DNA from: Lanius collurio
Lineage: Eukaryota > Chordata > Aves > Passeriformes > Laniidae
Direction of reading: 5' to 3'
Length of the DNA: 64,000 nucleotides
NCBI GenBank assembly: GCA_020086605.1
Contig: JACBWW010000017.1
Location: forward strand, 6,338,579-6,402,578
Shown here: positions 36,589-49,400 of the stretch, one piece after another
How positions within the stretch are numbered: position 1 is the stretch's first letter
Layout: each line of letters opens with the position of its first letter
The notes under the pieces: generated by a model
What the model saw: only the letters and a program-made list of their open reading frames with translations
Databases searched by the model: none
What the model was told of the DNA's origin: nothing
Position numbers and translations under genes: made by a program

Positions 36589-37849
36589 GTAAAAGACACA
36601 CTCGTGGTCACCAAACCTTTGCACACTTTTCAAACAACCCAAAAATAAACTGCAAACTGTCCACAAGAGCGTGTTTACCAGGGGGGCTGAGAGGCTGCTG
36701 TTGCCTTTCCCCTTCCTTTAGCATCAATCAGGGCAGTGTGTATGCTCCAGGCCCTTAAAAAAAACAGGGAGAAGCCTTATACTGTGGCTTTTGCCCCATA
36801 TTTGCCCACAGAGTACCAGAGCACAGGGTATGCACACTGTGCAGTTTGCAGACACAGAGCCCCCACAGTGTCTTAGAGGCAGCCAGGAAATATTTCCTCC
36901 TCACAAGAAATGTATTCTTGCTGGTTTTAATTTTCAGAGCTTCCCAGGAGGGAAATAAAAAAAGATACTTTTCAATGAGAAACTGAAGCCTGAACAATCT
37001 GCGGTTTCGCGTTTTGCTGGGTGGAAAGAGGGTGGAAGGAACATCCACCTCCAAACACTTTCATAAAACCATCACAGGCAATCACCCCTTTTCACAGGGA
37101 GAAGCCTGTGAAATAAAAACATGATCAGCCCTAAGGGACTCTGCAGCCCCATACAGTCAGAATATGATGTTTTATACACTAAAGATTGAAAAGATGAGAT
37201 TTTCCCTTGAGAAAAAGTAGTGCCTGGGATGAGCAGAGCCCTCAGCAGAAGGAGAGCCACCCAGCTTTTAGCTGCGTGGGCTTATTGTATTCAGAATTGA
37301 AGGTAGCTCTAATTCTTCCTTTCTTTCATTCTTTTCTTCCTTCTTTTCTTCCTTAGTTGCACATAAACAGGCAGTCTCCCTGCTGTGATAAATGAGTGAA
37401 GACTTAGGGGATGTGACCTATACCCATGGAAAGCTGTGGGAGAAATCTGGAGGATTTGGGGGATGATCATTTGACTTTGAAAGCAACCCATGGAAGTCTG
37501 GGGTGTTGATCCACAGGCACAGCTGCAGCAGTGTATCCTGGGTGATAACTGATGTTCCCTTCCCAAGCATCAGCATGGGGGACCCATGGTCAATCACTGG
37601 ATCTAGGAGGGGTGGATTCAGCTCAGGATTCCCCCAGAGGGAGACAACCATGGGGATGGGCACAGAACCCACCTGGGAGCAGGGCAAAGCAAGGTTTAAG
37701 CAGCAAAATTTTGGGGATGAGTCATGTTCTATGAGGGGGGGCTGACACCCCTGGGATTAAGATGCACCACAAGAGGCTGTGAGCATCAAGAGGAGCCCAT
37801 CGAGGTGCAGCATCTGGCCATGGTGGAGATGACTGATGACATGGAAGGA

Positions 37850-38155
37850 GAATGTAGAGAGGTGGAGGTTGGCCTTTTGTCTCAGGTAACAAGGGATAGG
37901 ATGAGAGGAAATGGTCTCAAGTTGCACTAGGGGAGGTTGTGGTTGGAAAAATTGCTTCACCAAAAGGATTATGTGGCACTGGAACAGGCTGCCCTGGGAA
38001 GTGGTGGGGTCACCATCCCTGGAGGGATTTAAAAGCATGTAGATGTGGCCCTTGGGGACGTGTTTCAGCGGTGGACCTGGCAGTTCTGGGTTAATGACTG
38101 GATTTGATACTCTTGAAGGTCTTTTCCAACCTAAATGATTCTCTGATTCTCTTTC
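37850..38155 (+). mobile_element. CR1 LINE 3' region, ~300 bases
   Basis: The sequence reads through the CR1 3' region in order: AGGTTGGCCTTTTGTCTCAG, GTAACAAGGGATAGGA, GAGAGGAAATGG, TCTCAAGTTGCACTAGGGG, GCTTCACCAAAAGG, GGAACAGGCTGCCCTGGGAA, GGGGTCACCATCCCTGG, AGATGTGGCCCTTGGGGACG, GACCTGGCAGTTCTGGGTTA, and CCTAAATGATTCTCTGATT. The end is the octamer-type CR1 tail, ATTCTCTG repeated. This subfamily differs from the copies ending CAAACCATTCT. Sequence upstream of 37850 does not match clearly. Confidence 0.95.
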
Positions 38156-41100
38156 ATGCAGAGGGGGGTGCTCTGGTGTGGCAAGGAGAGACATCACCAG
38201 GTATTGCTCGAGGCCAGCTCTAGTCCTTGGGCAGGTGGTGGCTGTGCCTGAGTGCAACCACAAACCATCAAACACCAAATCCCAGCCAACACCAAACTGA
38301 CTTGCTGCTGTCCCTCAGCTTGGTCCTGTGCACCACGAGACAGTCAAATCTGGGCAGCATTTCAGGGTATCTTCTGCTCACAAACCTCGTCAGGTCCTAC
38401 AGGCTGTGCCAGTGCTGTTCTCGAAATCAGAACCCAAAACTCTAAATGAAGGCCAGCAGAAGCCTTCTCTCCTTTTCAATGCTGGGAGCAGTGTTTCATT
38501 TCATACAGTCCACAATGAACTTCACACACCCTGAGGTGGTCTATGGGTGAATCTATGGTAACACTGATGTCCTGAGAGCCACACCTTGGCTCCATGGAAG
38601 TCCAAGATTTGCTGCATTTCATGTGCTGAGGCCAAACAGGAGCTGGAGTTGGCCTGGGATGTCCCCATGCCCTGAGCCACCACTGCAACTCAACCACTAC
38701 CTGAACCTGAGAGCATGGAATCCAAAAAACTTCAAAATTTGTATCTTTTAATTTCCTTGGGGAAGCCAGGGGCTTCTTGAAGCAGAAATTGCCACCACAA
38801 AACCCAGCAACTACAGAATTTCCCTCAAAAACCCCAAGCTTTCCATCCTGAATGAAAAAACAAAAATCAGAAAAAAGACTTGGCAATCAGGGAGTACTCA
38901 AAGGGAACATGCATTCATGCCGGCTCTTGCTGCAGTTTTCCTGTGCTTCCCACAGACCAGGCATTTGTGTTCCTACATGTTGGGGTGAAACTGGAGCCCC
39001 ACAGTCCCAGGGGGCACAGGGTGTGCACACGTGAGGTCCCTCCCCAGCACGTGCCAGGGCTGTGGAAGCTCATTAAAATGGACCAAGAAATGTGCCAGCT
39101 GCAAATGCAAAGGCAGGTCTTTTCAAATAAGCCCCATTAGTTCCACATGTGCATTTGATAGATAATTTTTTTCTTTTTTTTTCTTCTTTTTTTTGTTATG
39201 TAACATTAAACCAATAATTATGGAAATTACTGTGAGGACCCAGATAGTCTCCACAAGAAGAAGGCAGAGAGCAGGAGAACAAACAATAACAGAGAGTTTG
39301 CAGGGATTTTTCCTCCCCTAATGCACCCATCCTTAGCAAACTGCAGAGCCCTACCCAGCAGACCAAAGGAAGGGAATTGGCTCTGGGAGCAGCAGCTCCC
39401 TGGAGCTGCACAGGGCCTTCAGCTGCAGGGTTAAAAGCTGGCTGTGCATTGAGATACCCAGCCCTGAGGCCACACAGGCAAAGGGCTCTCCTCACCCCCC
39501 AAAAATGTGGAGAATGTGCTGGAAAAAGTGCAAAATCTGGTTCTTCCCTCAACTGCATGTAGCTGGTTTGCTGTAAATTCCTTGTTTGGGGATAGAATCT
39601 GGAGGAAACAAACACCACAACCAGTATTTTTCAGAAAACCATTTATGCATCAATCTGTTTGTAACAAATAGCAGAACTCTCTTCACACCCAAACTGATTT
39701 ATTCTCTCTCCTGCTTGCTCACACCCCACCATCCCCACTCACACTTATCTGACAAACAGAGCACAAATCTGCATGCAGCAAAGCTGGGCACATGGGGAGG
39801 AAAGAAAGAGGAGCACACAGGTTTTTAGTGGGAATACAGCTATCAAAACAACATTACAAAATAGGGGGGGAAAACTTTTTTTTTTAAAAAAAGTAGAGGT
39901 GATTATGTAAATTGCTGTCCCTGTCTGGTCAGCACAAATCTTGTGTGGGCTTAGGCCAGTCTGTTTGACACAGCTAGAAATAATTGTCTGTGTTAACCAT
40001 TAGTAGCTCCCAGTCCAAAGTTCCCTGCGAGCTGTCCCTGTTCCCTGCCAGTATTCCCTATGTCTGTCTCAGGTAAGATGCAGGCAGCACTGCCCACCCC
40101 AGTCCATGTCCATGTTGGAGAGTTCAGCACTCCAGCAGGGAATGAGACCCCAAACCTCAGCTTCCAGCCTGGATCCTCCTGGATGCTCCCCAAGGAATGT
40201 CTGACCACAGCAAACAATCAGAAAGCAGAGTTTTTGTTCCTAGAGCAGTGGTCAGGAGATGTCCTGGGCAGGCAGTGAGGTCTCAGAGTGCCTGGAATTA
40301 AACTCCAGCCCCTACCCTGGAAAAGTCCTGGGATGCAGTCACAGGACAAGGAAGGGTGGGTGGTTCTAACAGGTAAAAGTGTGACCCTAAGGAGGAGCAT
40401 GGCAGTGGCATCATTTGCTGCCTGTGGAAGCATCTGGAGGATTTTCTACCTCCCTTCTCATACTCTGCAGGGAAACTCCCCTTGCTTGAAGGAAAAGGGT
40501 GTGATTTGGCTGTTTGTCACCAAAGGAGAGAAAAGGAACCTTGGATTCTTAAAACCTCTCAGCTGCCTTTTCTCCTCAGGTGTCATCAGGATGGAGGCAC
40601 ACACAAGTAACGTGGTTGTTCCCACCTTTCTGCAGGAAAGAGAGGAGATATTTGGGGCTGGCTGCTCCTTCTATCTTGGCCACCAGTTTTTAATTAACAT
40701 TAAGGACATCTGGAAAGGCCCTTCCAGAGCTACAGTCAGTGCTGAACTGTTTGCTTCCCTTGGAGAACAGGAGCAGAGCAGCCAGAACACAATCTGTGTC
40801 CCAAATATGTCAATGGTTGCTGGAAAGAGCATTTGGAGACTGCAGGGATGCTGAATGATCCTCAGAGCACTTCTTTACCCCTTGTCCTCCACCTGGGGGA
40901 ACTGCTTAAGCTCAAAAATCACATCCCATCAAAGCTTCAAGTTTCTACAAGTGATCTCTTCCAACTTCTTACAAGGCAACACACAAACAGGAGTCTTCAA
41001 GAGTGATTATTTCCCCTCCTTGGTTGCTGGAAGAAAAGTCCATCCTCTGTCCTCTAACCAGCACCCAACTGCCTTGATTTGCTGCCTGGAGGCAAATCAA

Positions 41101-43362
41101 TGTGATTCAGGCCCCTCTTCTTCGTAACAGCTCAGCATGAAGAATTCCCTCCCATCTTCCCACAGATCTTTGCCAACAGAGCAAACCCAGAGCGCTGCTA
41201 ATAACGAAGGCTGAAATCACTGTGAGATGAGCAAGGCCCCCAGCAGAGACAGTAGCTGAGGAATCAGCCTCAGGCTCTGTAATCCTGGCAAAAAGACTTT
41301 CAAAACACACTTTATCTAGTGGGGGTGCCTCAGAGCTGTGCAGGGAATTGTTTCATGCAGCCCTTTTATGGAGAGAGGAGCTGGAGAGCAGCAGTCCCCG
41401 AAATAATTCACGGGGCTTTTAGCAGCCTCTATTACTCACTATTGGAAGGGCTGAAGTGCTCATTGTTTCATTCTGGCAGCCAAATCCTCTTCCACTGAAA
41501 TAAATAGCTTACAAGGATGCATCCCAGCTTCAGAGCTTTGGTTTGTCCACATAATTAAAACCCTTTTATCCTCTATCAAGTTTGTCTCTTGAGAGTCCAG
41601 CAGCTGCTACAGTAACAGGTATTTTCCCATTACCATGCAGGGCATCCTGCACAGCCCTCCAAGAACTGAACTGTCCATCAGTTCAGGGGGACCCTGGGAG
41701 AATGTCTGGCACAAATCTGAACATGTACAAAGCCAGGGCTGAGCTCCAGGCTGGTTCTTGGGCACAGCTGCAAGGAGCTCGACTGACACCATGACGAGAG
41801 TCCACCATGTGGAACCAAACTTGTATCTATCCACTGGACAGAGAATTGAAATCATTAGTGCCTCTCAGTTGTTTTAGATAAAACAACTGAAATAAAAGCT
41901 CAGTAAGAAGGTTTGTTCCAGTAAGAGCTGAATCAGAACAGATGGAGAAGTGCAAGCTATTATTTCATATGGTAATGACACGGACACTCTGTTTGTTTAT
42001 CCACATCTCTGCCTTGCCCTGACTCACTGGCTTCTCATCTCAAAGGTTTCTTGCTTAGCTTAGTCATTTCTGGGTAAATTATTTTCCAGGTTTTGATGTC
42101 AAATGTAGCTTTTGTTGTTCATTATAAACCAACACAGTGATCTGCTCTTATTTGTGCACTGGCTTTGCTGCTTGGTCAACTTTCCAGCGTGAGCAGAATA
42201 AAACCCAGGGAGAACTTCCCAGTAACCCAGTTATTGTTAGGTGCAAAGCAGCTCTTTTAGTGGCCATGGTGCTTTTTGAGAGGGTGAAGGGGTTACTTTT
42301 GCCAGACTCTGACTTTAATCAAACGTAGATTTTGTCTAAATCAAATCTTCACAGAAAGTCCTGCCCTCTGTTTCCCCTAATGGTGAATTATTTCAATTTA
42401 TTTCATCTGGACTCTGGCTTGCCTTTCATTTTTGCCAATAGGAGCAGTGTATTCCCTGGAGCTGTTAGCACTCCAGAGAGATGCCCTCTCCTGCAACTCA
42501 TGCAGAACATCCTCAGCAAAGCCACAAGCCCAGGGGACCACAAATTGAGCTGAAAACACTCTCTGGTTTGGAGTATGGGTATATGACCTGTGCCAAAAGC
42601 ATCCATTTAAAAATCCCCTTACAGTGGTGATGAGATTGACAGCTGGACTGACAGTCTCACAGAGTCAGACCCGAAACCAGTCAGAATTAACTCATGAGAA
42701 TATTACAGTGAAATTCTGCAGCTTTAGTAAACCCACAGAGAAGGCCAAGAGGGTATCAATGTGAAAAGATGTTCTGGACACAAGGGGAGGATGTTCTTGT
42801 TATGAGACACTGAGAGTGCACAAGGAGAACTTGTGGAGAATATGTAGCACTCTACTTTGCTTGTATAGCTGATTGTTTTACTGCCTGAGTGGTCATTGTT
42901 TGTTAGACAGTTCTGTCATTGTTTGCTAACCAGCCAATCTTAAATTAGGCCACAGCCACTGTGAAGAGATGTAAGAATAGCAGTAGAGAAAATAAAAAAT
43001 CTGTACCTTTCTCGACTGTGGATTAAAACTAGGGTGGCTTTTATGTCTGCCTCAACAACAGCTGCACAGTGGAGCTCATTCTGAGACAAGGGGGATTCCA
43101 GCAGCTTCCCACCTAAATCAGACTCCAGCTTTGGGTCTAGATGGCTGTGGGTGTCCCACCCAGGATCTGAACTTATCTGGTGATTTAATGGGGAGAAATG
43201 AGACCTCAATAATTGGCAAAAAGCTGACAGGAGGAGGGAGGAGGCTTCATCTCCTCCACTCTTCAGTGCCAGCTCTCCAACTCGCACCATCCCCATTTGC
43301 ACAACAGCTTTTAATATTTAATTGCAGCTCTACCAAGGGACTTTGCCTCCTCTCTTGCCTAG
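38156..43362. other. No supported gene upstream of the 43-53 kb gene
   Basis: This stretch should contain the promoter or further 5' noncoding exons of the gene starting at or before 43363, but I cannot place them. A T-rich tract lies at about 39163-39195 and an A/T-run at 39866-39893. Long frames at 40288-40854 and 35963-36508 lack splice or homology support. Confidence 0.5.
41865..41890. repeat. Perfect inverted repeat, 12-bp arms, 2-base spacer
   Basis: Arms TCAGTTGTTTTA (41865-41876) and TAAAACAACTGA (41879-41890) are exact reverse complements around GA. The sequence could form a short hairpin or cruciform. It is too short for a microRNA precursor. Confidence 0.9.
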
Positions 43363-43456
43363 GAGGGGGAGAGGAAGGAGTCATCAGAGTGGTGCTGGAG
43401 AGCCCCAAGGAGACTATCAAATGGCAGATCTCAGGCAGAGGGAAGCACTCTAGCAT
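43363..43456 (+). other. 5' untranslated exon of the 43-53 kb gene
   Basis: A pyrimidine-rich acceptor (CTCCTCTCTTGCCTAG) is followed by 94 bases and a consensus donor, GTAAGT, at 43457. In the frame of the downstream start codon the exon has a TAG just before its end (43451-43453). This supports translation beginning in the next exon. Another frame is open through the whole exon but hits a stop soon after the junction, so I treat the exon as noncoding. Confidence 0.5.
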
Positions 43457-46400
43457 GTAAGTGATTTTACACAAAAACCCCTCCCAGATCACAGGAGATT
43501 GAATGAATTAATATCAGAAAAATCCTATAAACCCTCAGCAACTGGGGGATGCTGGGCTGGCTGTGGGAACTGTTCAGGGTGGGCTGAGAAGGGTATTTCC
43601 ATCAACTGCTTGTATTTAAGGTAAGGAGGGATAGGGAATACTTCCCTCCTAAGAGGCTCATTTTGCCACAAAGTAAATCCCTGGAGGACCCTTAACCTGG
43701 AATTGTTTAATGTTAGACATCATGGCAAAAATGGGAAACAATCCCTGAACTGTGGGAGGTGGGAGCCTGTGATCTGACAAATCTCTCTCTTCTCTAACAC
43801 CATGGGAAATGACCTCGAAATCAAAAAAAAAAAAAAAAAAAAAGGAAATTTTTAAAGCAACTAGTGAGAAATATATTTTCCTCCCTCTGGTCTTGATTTC
43901 AGATGTCTTAACAGGCATGAGAAAAGAGGCAGAGAGTCACAAGCTGCTGAATGACATTCCTATCCCCCGAAAATCTGTCCCTTTTGAGTGCATCTGGAAG
44001 TGAACACCCAAACATGGGTGGACAGTGACTCTGGACACTGAATAATATTCAGGCCAGAGCCACAGAAAACGCTGATGAAACATTTTTTACAAGCACCATG
44101 GCTTTTAGAACAAATACTTTCAAAATGTAAATATGAGTATTTAATAATCCCATAGTTCAAATGTCTGTGTCAGTAATTAAAAAGCAATTACATATAACTT
44201 GTAGGTCCCCAGAGCTCTGTCTACATTCAGAAAATGAACCCCAGATGACCTAATGTACTTCCAAGTGTCAGATCAGTCACTGTAAATACAATGCCTGAGA
44301 TTTCTGCTACACATCACTGAAGTCTGGAAAACAAGAATACTTTTGGCAGAAGAGGCCAAGGGGTGCTTAAATCTCCAGTAACTGTCTGAATCTAGAGCTG
44401 GTTCAGGTCTGTGTGACACTGGAAACATCAGAAAATTTTAACTAATGGTGCATATACAAATTCCATTAAATAATTTTTAAATTATTTAAAGCTAATTTTC
44501 TTCGTGTCTTTTCCCTCTCACTGTCATAGAGATGAACTTGAGATCCGAGAGAATGAGATAAGTGGTAGGCAGAGTAGAAAGGACCAATGCCCTGCATTAA
44601 GTGTGATTTAATTTAACTTGTGTCTGCTTTAACCCCGTTTTGTTTTTCAGAAGTGAATTTCAGTGATGAGGTTTGCAGATATATCAGTGGAGACAACATT
44701 TGTTCCACAGCCCTTTAGAGATGCACCGGTCCCCTGAGTGGAGATGGACACACTGGTTTTTGGCCTCTTTTCCCTGAGTCTTCACATCCAGCACCATAAC
44801 CTTTGCTCTCTTGTTTCAGTGCCAGCAGACAGAAAACATGGAAAAAGCCGAGAAGCTGAGGCCAGCTCAGTCCTTCCCTTCTCTGTGCCATTCTCCAAGG
44901 AGCAATCCAGAGCTCAGGGCAGTTCTTCTGAGGAAAGCTGTGTCTGTCTCAGAACTGGTTGCCAGGTGGGTGTTTAGTCTGTGGCTGCAGCTCACCTCAG
45001 ATCTGAGGGGTTCCAGGGAGAACTCTCCCTCTCCCACCTCTGTAACAAACAGCTCTCACTCAGATAAGACCTTTCCCAAACACAGGGGAAAATTGCCAGG
45101 TCTCAAGTGAGAGGTGGGTGTTTTTTGCCACCAGTGCTCCTATCTGTTATAGATTTCCAGTGCATGATTATGTCTTGGAAGACAAGTCCTGATTTAAAAT
45201 CCAGGTACACTCGACAATCTTCACTAAATAAAATGACACAGAGGAATTTGCTCGACCCCAAGGACTGGAGCATTCCCTGATGGACAATTAAAGCTTTTAA
45301 TCTTGGTAGTTTGTAAGGTGCCACAAGGGAGAGGAGCAAATACTGGAGAGATGAGCTGATGGGAAAGAAAGAGGGGTATGGGCACTGCATCCCCTCCTGG
45401 TTTCTCTCAACTGTCTCTCATCAAAAGGCTCCAGGGAGAGTCACATTTCAGGCCAAGCCTCTTAAGGGCTGATTCCTCTTCTTGTTACACCCCATAACTG
45501 AGGTCAGACCAAAACATTGCCAAGCGTGAGACGAATAAGATTAGGAACAGAACCCAAAGTACATCTCCCTCCATGTAAGAGAGACAGAGCAGCTGTCAAG
45601 TCTGTCTCTTGAACTTCCCCGTGGGACAGTTTCATTCCAAATATCCCAAATTGGTTAGTTTCCACTGTAAATAGCCATCTCTCTGCCAGGGTCTCTGGAG
45701 AAAGCTGAGTATGCACTCCCCAGAGTATGGAACAGAAGGAAGGTGGTTTCTTCTGCAAAAGTCTCACTCATCACTGGTGTTATATTAGGTTATATTGGTA
45801 AATCCCTTTACATTAGGTTAAAGCTGAATAAATTGAGCTTCTGGAAAGCCTGACTTCATCTCCAATCTATAAATCAGCAAAGTGCAGTAATACACCTCGT
45901 TCAGGCAATGTAAACACATTCCCCACCAGTGGGGACATAGATGCTCCAGGGACACATCTGCATGGAGCTTGGGAGGAGAGGGCTCACACTGCATCTGGCA
46001 GTACTGCCCCGAGCTAAAATCAGTCCTCTTTGAGAGATTTCTCACATTTCTGTCACTCTTCAAGATTGCCTTTGGAGTCTATTGACTTTGATATTTTCCA
46101 GAGGGTGGTGGAAGGCAGAATCAGCCTGTTCACAGTAAGCAAAAATATATTCAGGCTGAAAAGGGACTGAGGTGCCATCTCCTGTCTTCTCTGCAGGTAC
46201 CAGCGCATCCTGAATGGTGAAAGAAACATGACCAAGCAAGAGCATCCGAAGGTGAGAGCCAAAGGCTCAGAGCTGTTGGTGTGGGTTGTCCTCACAACAC
46301 AATGCTCCAGTTCCTGTCAATGGGAGACAAACAAAAACCCAGCATTTTCTACTGTAACTGGTGCTGTTCTGAGGACACCCCAGCACAGCTCAGACCCAGT

Positions 46401-49400
46401 TGCCTCTTAGTATGTACAGATGCACTGACAAACATAAGATGCTCCAGGATGGAAATTTCATATATAATATTCCAATTGCTATAGAGGGAAAAAAAATGTG
46501 GAAGTAGAACCTAATGGAAGACCATCAAAAATTAAGGACTTGGCAGAGGATGTAGTGCTGGCTTGAAAGTGAGGGAAGGATCCAGCCTGAGGTAAAAGGT
46601 GCACAAAGTCATTAAAGCACCCAAAGAGCCACACTGGGCTGGCAGGGATGGCACTGGGGCATCTCTGCCCTCCTGCACCACCAGCTTGAGGTTTTTTGGT
46701 GTTGCCCTGTGTGTCTCAAATTAAGTGATTTCTGTCATCCTACCCTGCCATTCTAGCACTGGCTTGGTGCTTTTGACTATAATGGGACTTGGATGTGAAG
46801 TTCATTAGTAGATTTTGCTCACTGCTCATTTAGGTGTCTGCATCTCAGCATCTTAAATGGAATCCCCCCAGCCAGAAGCTGTGACTGCTGTTGTCACATC
46901 ATGGCAAAGGGGCACCTCCCACCTGCCAATGTCCCTCATCTCCAGATTACAAGCTCATTGGCATAGTGTGCAGTTCTCAGCTCTGTGTTTGCTCATATGA
47001 CCCTGCTTTGTGATAAGGGGCCTCTTACAACCTGGAATAAAAAAGATAAGATAACACTCCAGAAGCCAGATACTCTGGACTTTATCCAGCTTTTCTGCAA
47101 AAGAAGGGGTTGATTCCCACTGACCACAGAAAGATGAATTCCATCTAATTAAAACAAAAGGCAGAATCTGAGAACTTTTATCCAGGTTTCTAAGAAGAAA
47201 CTGGAGGTTTCCTATGAAATGATAGAAGGACAGGTGTTTCCAACTGTTTGGGAACACATTTTCAGTAGACTAAGAGGATGGAGATGGGAATAAAGTAATG
47301 ATACAAGAGGGAAGACAACCACTGGCTATATTTTTTCTACTCCAAAGCTTCCTTGCAGGCTCATGGACAAGTCAGGAGGGTTCACTGGAAACAGGCAAGA
47401 TAGAAACTTCAACACTTCAAAAACAAACTAAAGTTTAAATTGCATCCTTGACATTCATTTCAGAGACCATAGAAAGCAGTGGGATACTCCTTCATTCCAC
47501 AAAGTTAGAAAATAACAGATGTGATGCTTGAAGTAGAAGAAATTAGAAGAAAAATAAAAATTTCACATGATTTATCATTGAAATTCTGTAAGAACTTATT
47601 TCGATGTTTTGGCTGGTTTGGTTTTTTTTGTAGTTCATGGAATCAAGATATCCATCACAGAACAATGTCATTCCAGTGGGGAAAGACCATGCCTTACCTC
47701 GAAGACATCCCTGTGATATGTGCTCAAGCAAGCCCTTGGAGGGTGTTCCCATCCCTAAGATTGGCGCTCCAGCAAGGAATTTCAGAGGACTCCCAACCAG
47801 CTCTGACACCCCTAAAACCACCCCCCACTTTAAGAGTTCACACAGTGTCCCACTGAAGGCATCATCTCCCAAAGGCTCTTTGAGGAAGAGGGAGGTTGAT
47901 CATGCCAGCATCCTGACAACGATCCAGCCCCTGAGCATGGAGAGCAAACCCCCCAGAGACCCAGCCTTCCTCTCCCCTCTCCAGAGCATCCAGAGGAAGG
48001 CACAATGCAGACCTGCCACTACCACATGGAGGGAATCTGCTGCAAAGGTCAGTAGGTGCACTCATTCAAAAGGCCCTGGAAATATATTTTACCCTTATAA
48101 ATTCCTGGACTTTGTGGTGGTGCTTCATCACCCACTGATGCTAATCCCTAGGCACAGGGAACAGGCTTCCCTGTGGATGTTTATGCCTAGTGCCACCCAG
48201 CTCTGGCTGATTTAGTGGCACCAGAGGTAAGGTGCTCCACAAACCATTCCTTGTGATGATCCTTTTCCTAGAGGGAAGGACTTGGTAGGAATGGGCAGCC
48301 TAGAGAAAGACCTACATCAAGGGAACATGGGAAATTGTACCAACCATGTTGATACCATCTGGAATATATATTTTTTGTGGATAAGATCCTATCAGAAATT
48401 ATCATGTTCCTCTCTTTGCTGTTGATATCAGTCCACATGAGGGACTGGTCTTTCACTGGGAGTGCAGAAAAGGGCAACACCCATTGCTGCTGGGTCTGAG
48501 ACACAAAAATCATTGTGGGAGTTGGTAAAGGAAATGGATGGATAATCCTGACTCTGAAAGGTGGCCTCAAAATCAAAGATGGGTAGGGGAAATACCATTT
48601 AGCTCTGGAAATGAGGTGTAGCATCAAAAACTGTGAAGCACAGCCCTTGGACAGAACAGAGCAAAGCCAAGGCTGGGTCCTGGCTGAAAAAGAAAACACC
48701 TTTGCCTCTGGAAAACCTCTGGTGCTGTCACTTTCCCCACACCAGGCATTTGAGCAGTTTCTCTCCTCTATTTGTGGGTGCTTACCTGTTTCCCTGCTGT
48801 TGTTCCCACACAGGAAGGGAAGCAGTCCCGGGACAGGCAGGGGATCATCTCCTCGGTGCCAGACACAGCCGATGACTCAGCCACGGGCAGAAGCTGTGAG
48901 TCGGGGTTATTTTGGTTGCCAGGCATCATTGCTACCCTCCTTCCACCTCTATAGCTGCAGCTGGGAAGGCGCTGCTTGGTCCTTACACGGAGCTGTGCTT
49001 CCCACAGAACCCCGCAGCAGACACTGATTGGGTGATGCTGGCTGGGGACATGTGGGTCCTGCCAGGACTGGACCTTCGGGAATGTGGCCAAGGATAGGGA
49101 GCACAGAGAGCAGACAACCCCTTGACTGCAGCCCTGATCAGTCCCACTACACAGAGCTGGCAAATCCCTGCACAGCTGGGATCTGGGCCAGTGAGGAGTC
49201 CACAGAGCCAGGCCGGCTCTCCCTGTGCTCTTATCCCAGCAGTTAAAAATAGCTGCTATTAAATACCAAGGCAGAAATACATCCATGTTTAGTTTGGGAC
49301 TAGTAATATCTCTCTGCACCTCAGCCTTGAGGAGAGGATGAGGGAGAGGTTCCTTTGTACCTGACTAAGGAGCCTTGGCTGGGCTCCTTTTTGAATTTGG

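Larger units (their letters stand above)
28756..37849. other. 9.1 kb with no supported gene
   Basis: The stretch holds a 61-bp tandem repeat, short simple repeats and a few possible regulatory motifs, all listed separately. A GC-richer segment at about 36000-36380 has long open frames on both strands at once (181 and 172 codons). That pattern is typical of GC-rich noncoding DNA, and neither frame has splice or homology support. Confidence 0.5.

Noticed and set aside
40288..40854. 188-codon + strand frame
   Set aside because: Longest single frame in its area but without motif, without acceptor or donor in phase, and with mixed, non-protein-like composition.
48896..49097. Short intron (59 or 65 bases) after coding exon 4 leading to a terminal exon with stop at 49095-49097
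   Set aside because: The frame is open, but an intron this short is unusual for birds. The exon at 50368 offers a normal-length intron, a better-looking charged peptide and the right phase at both ends.
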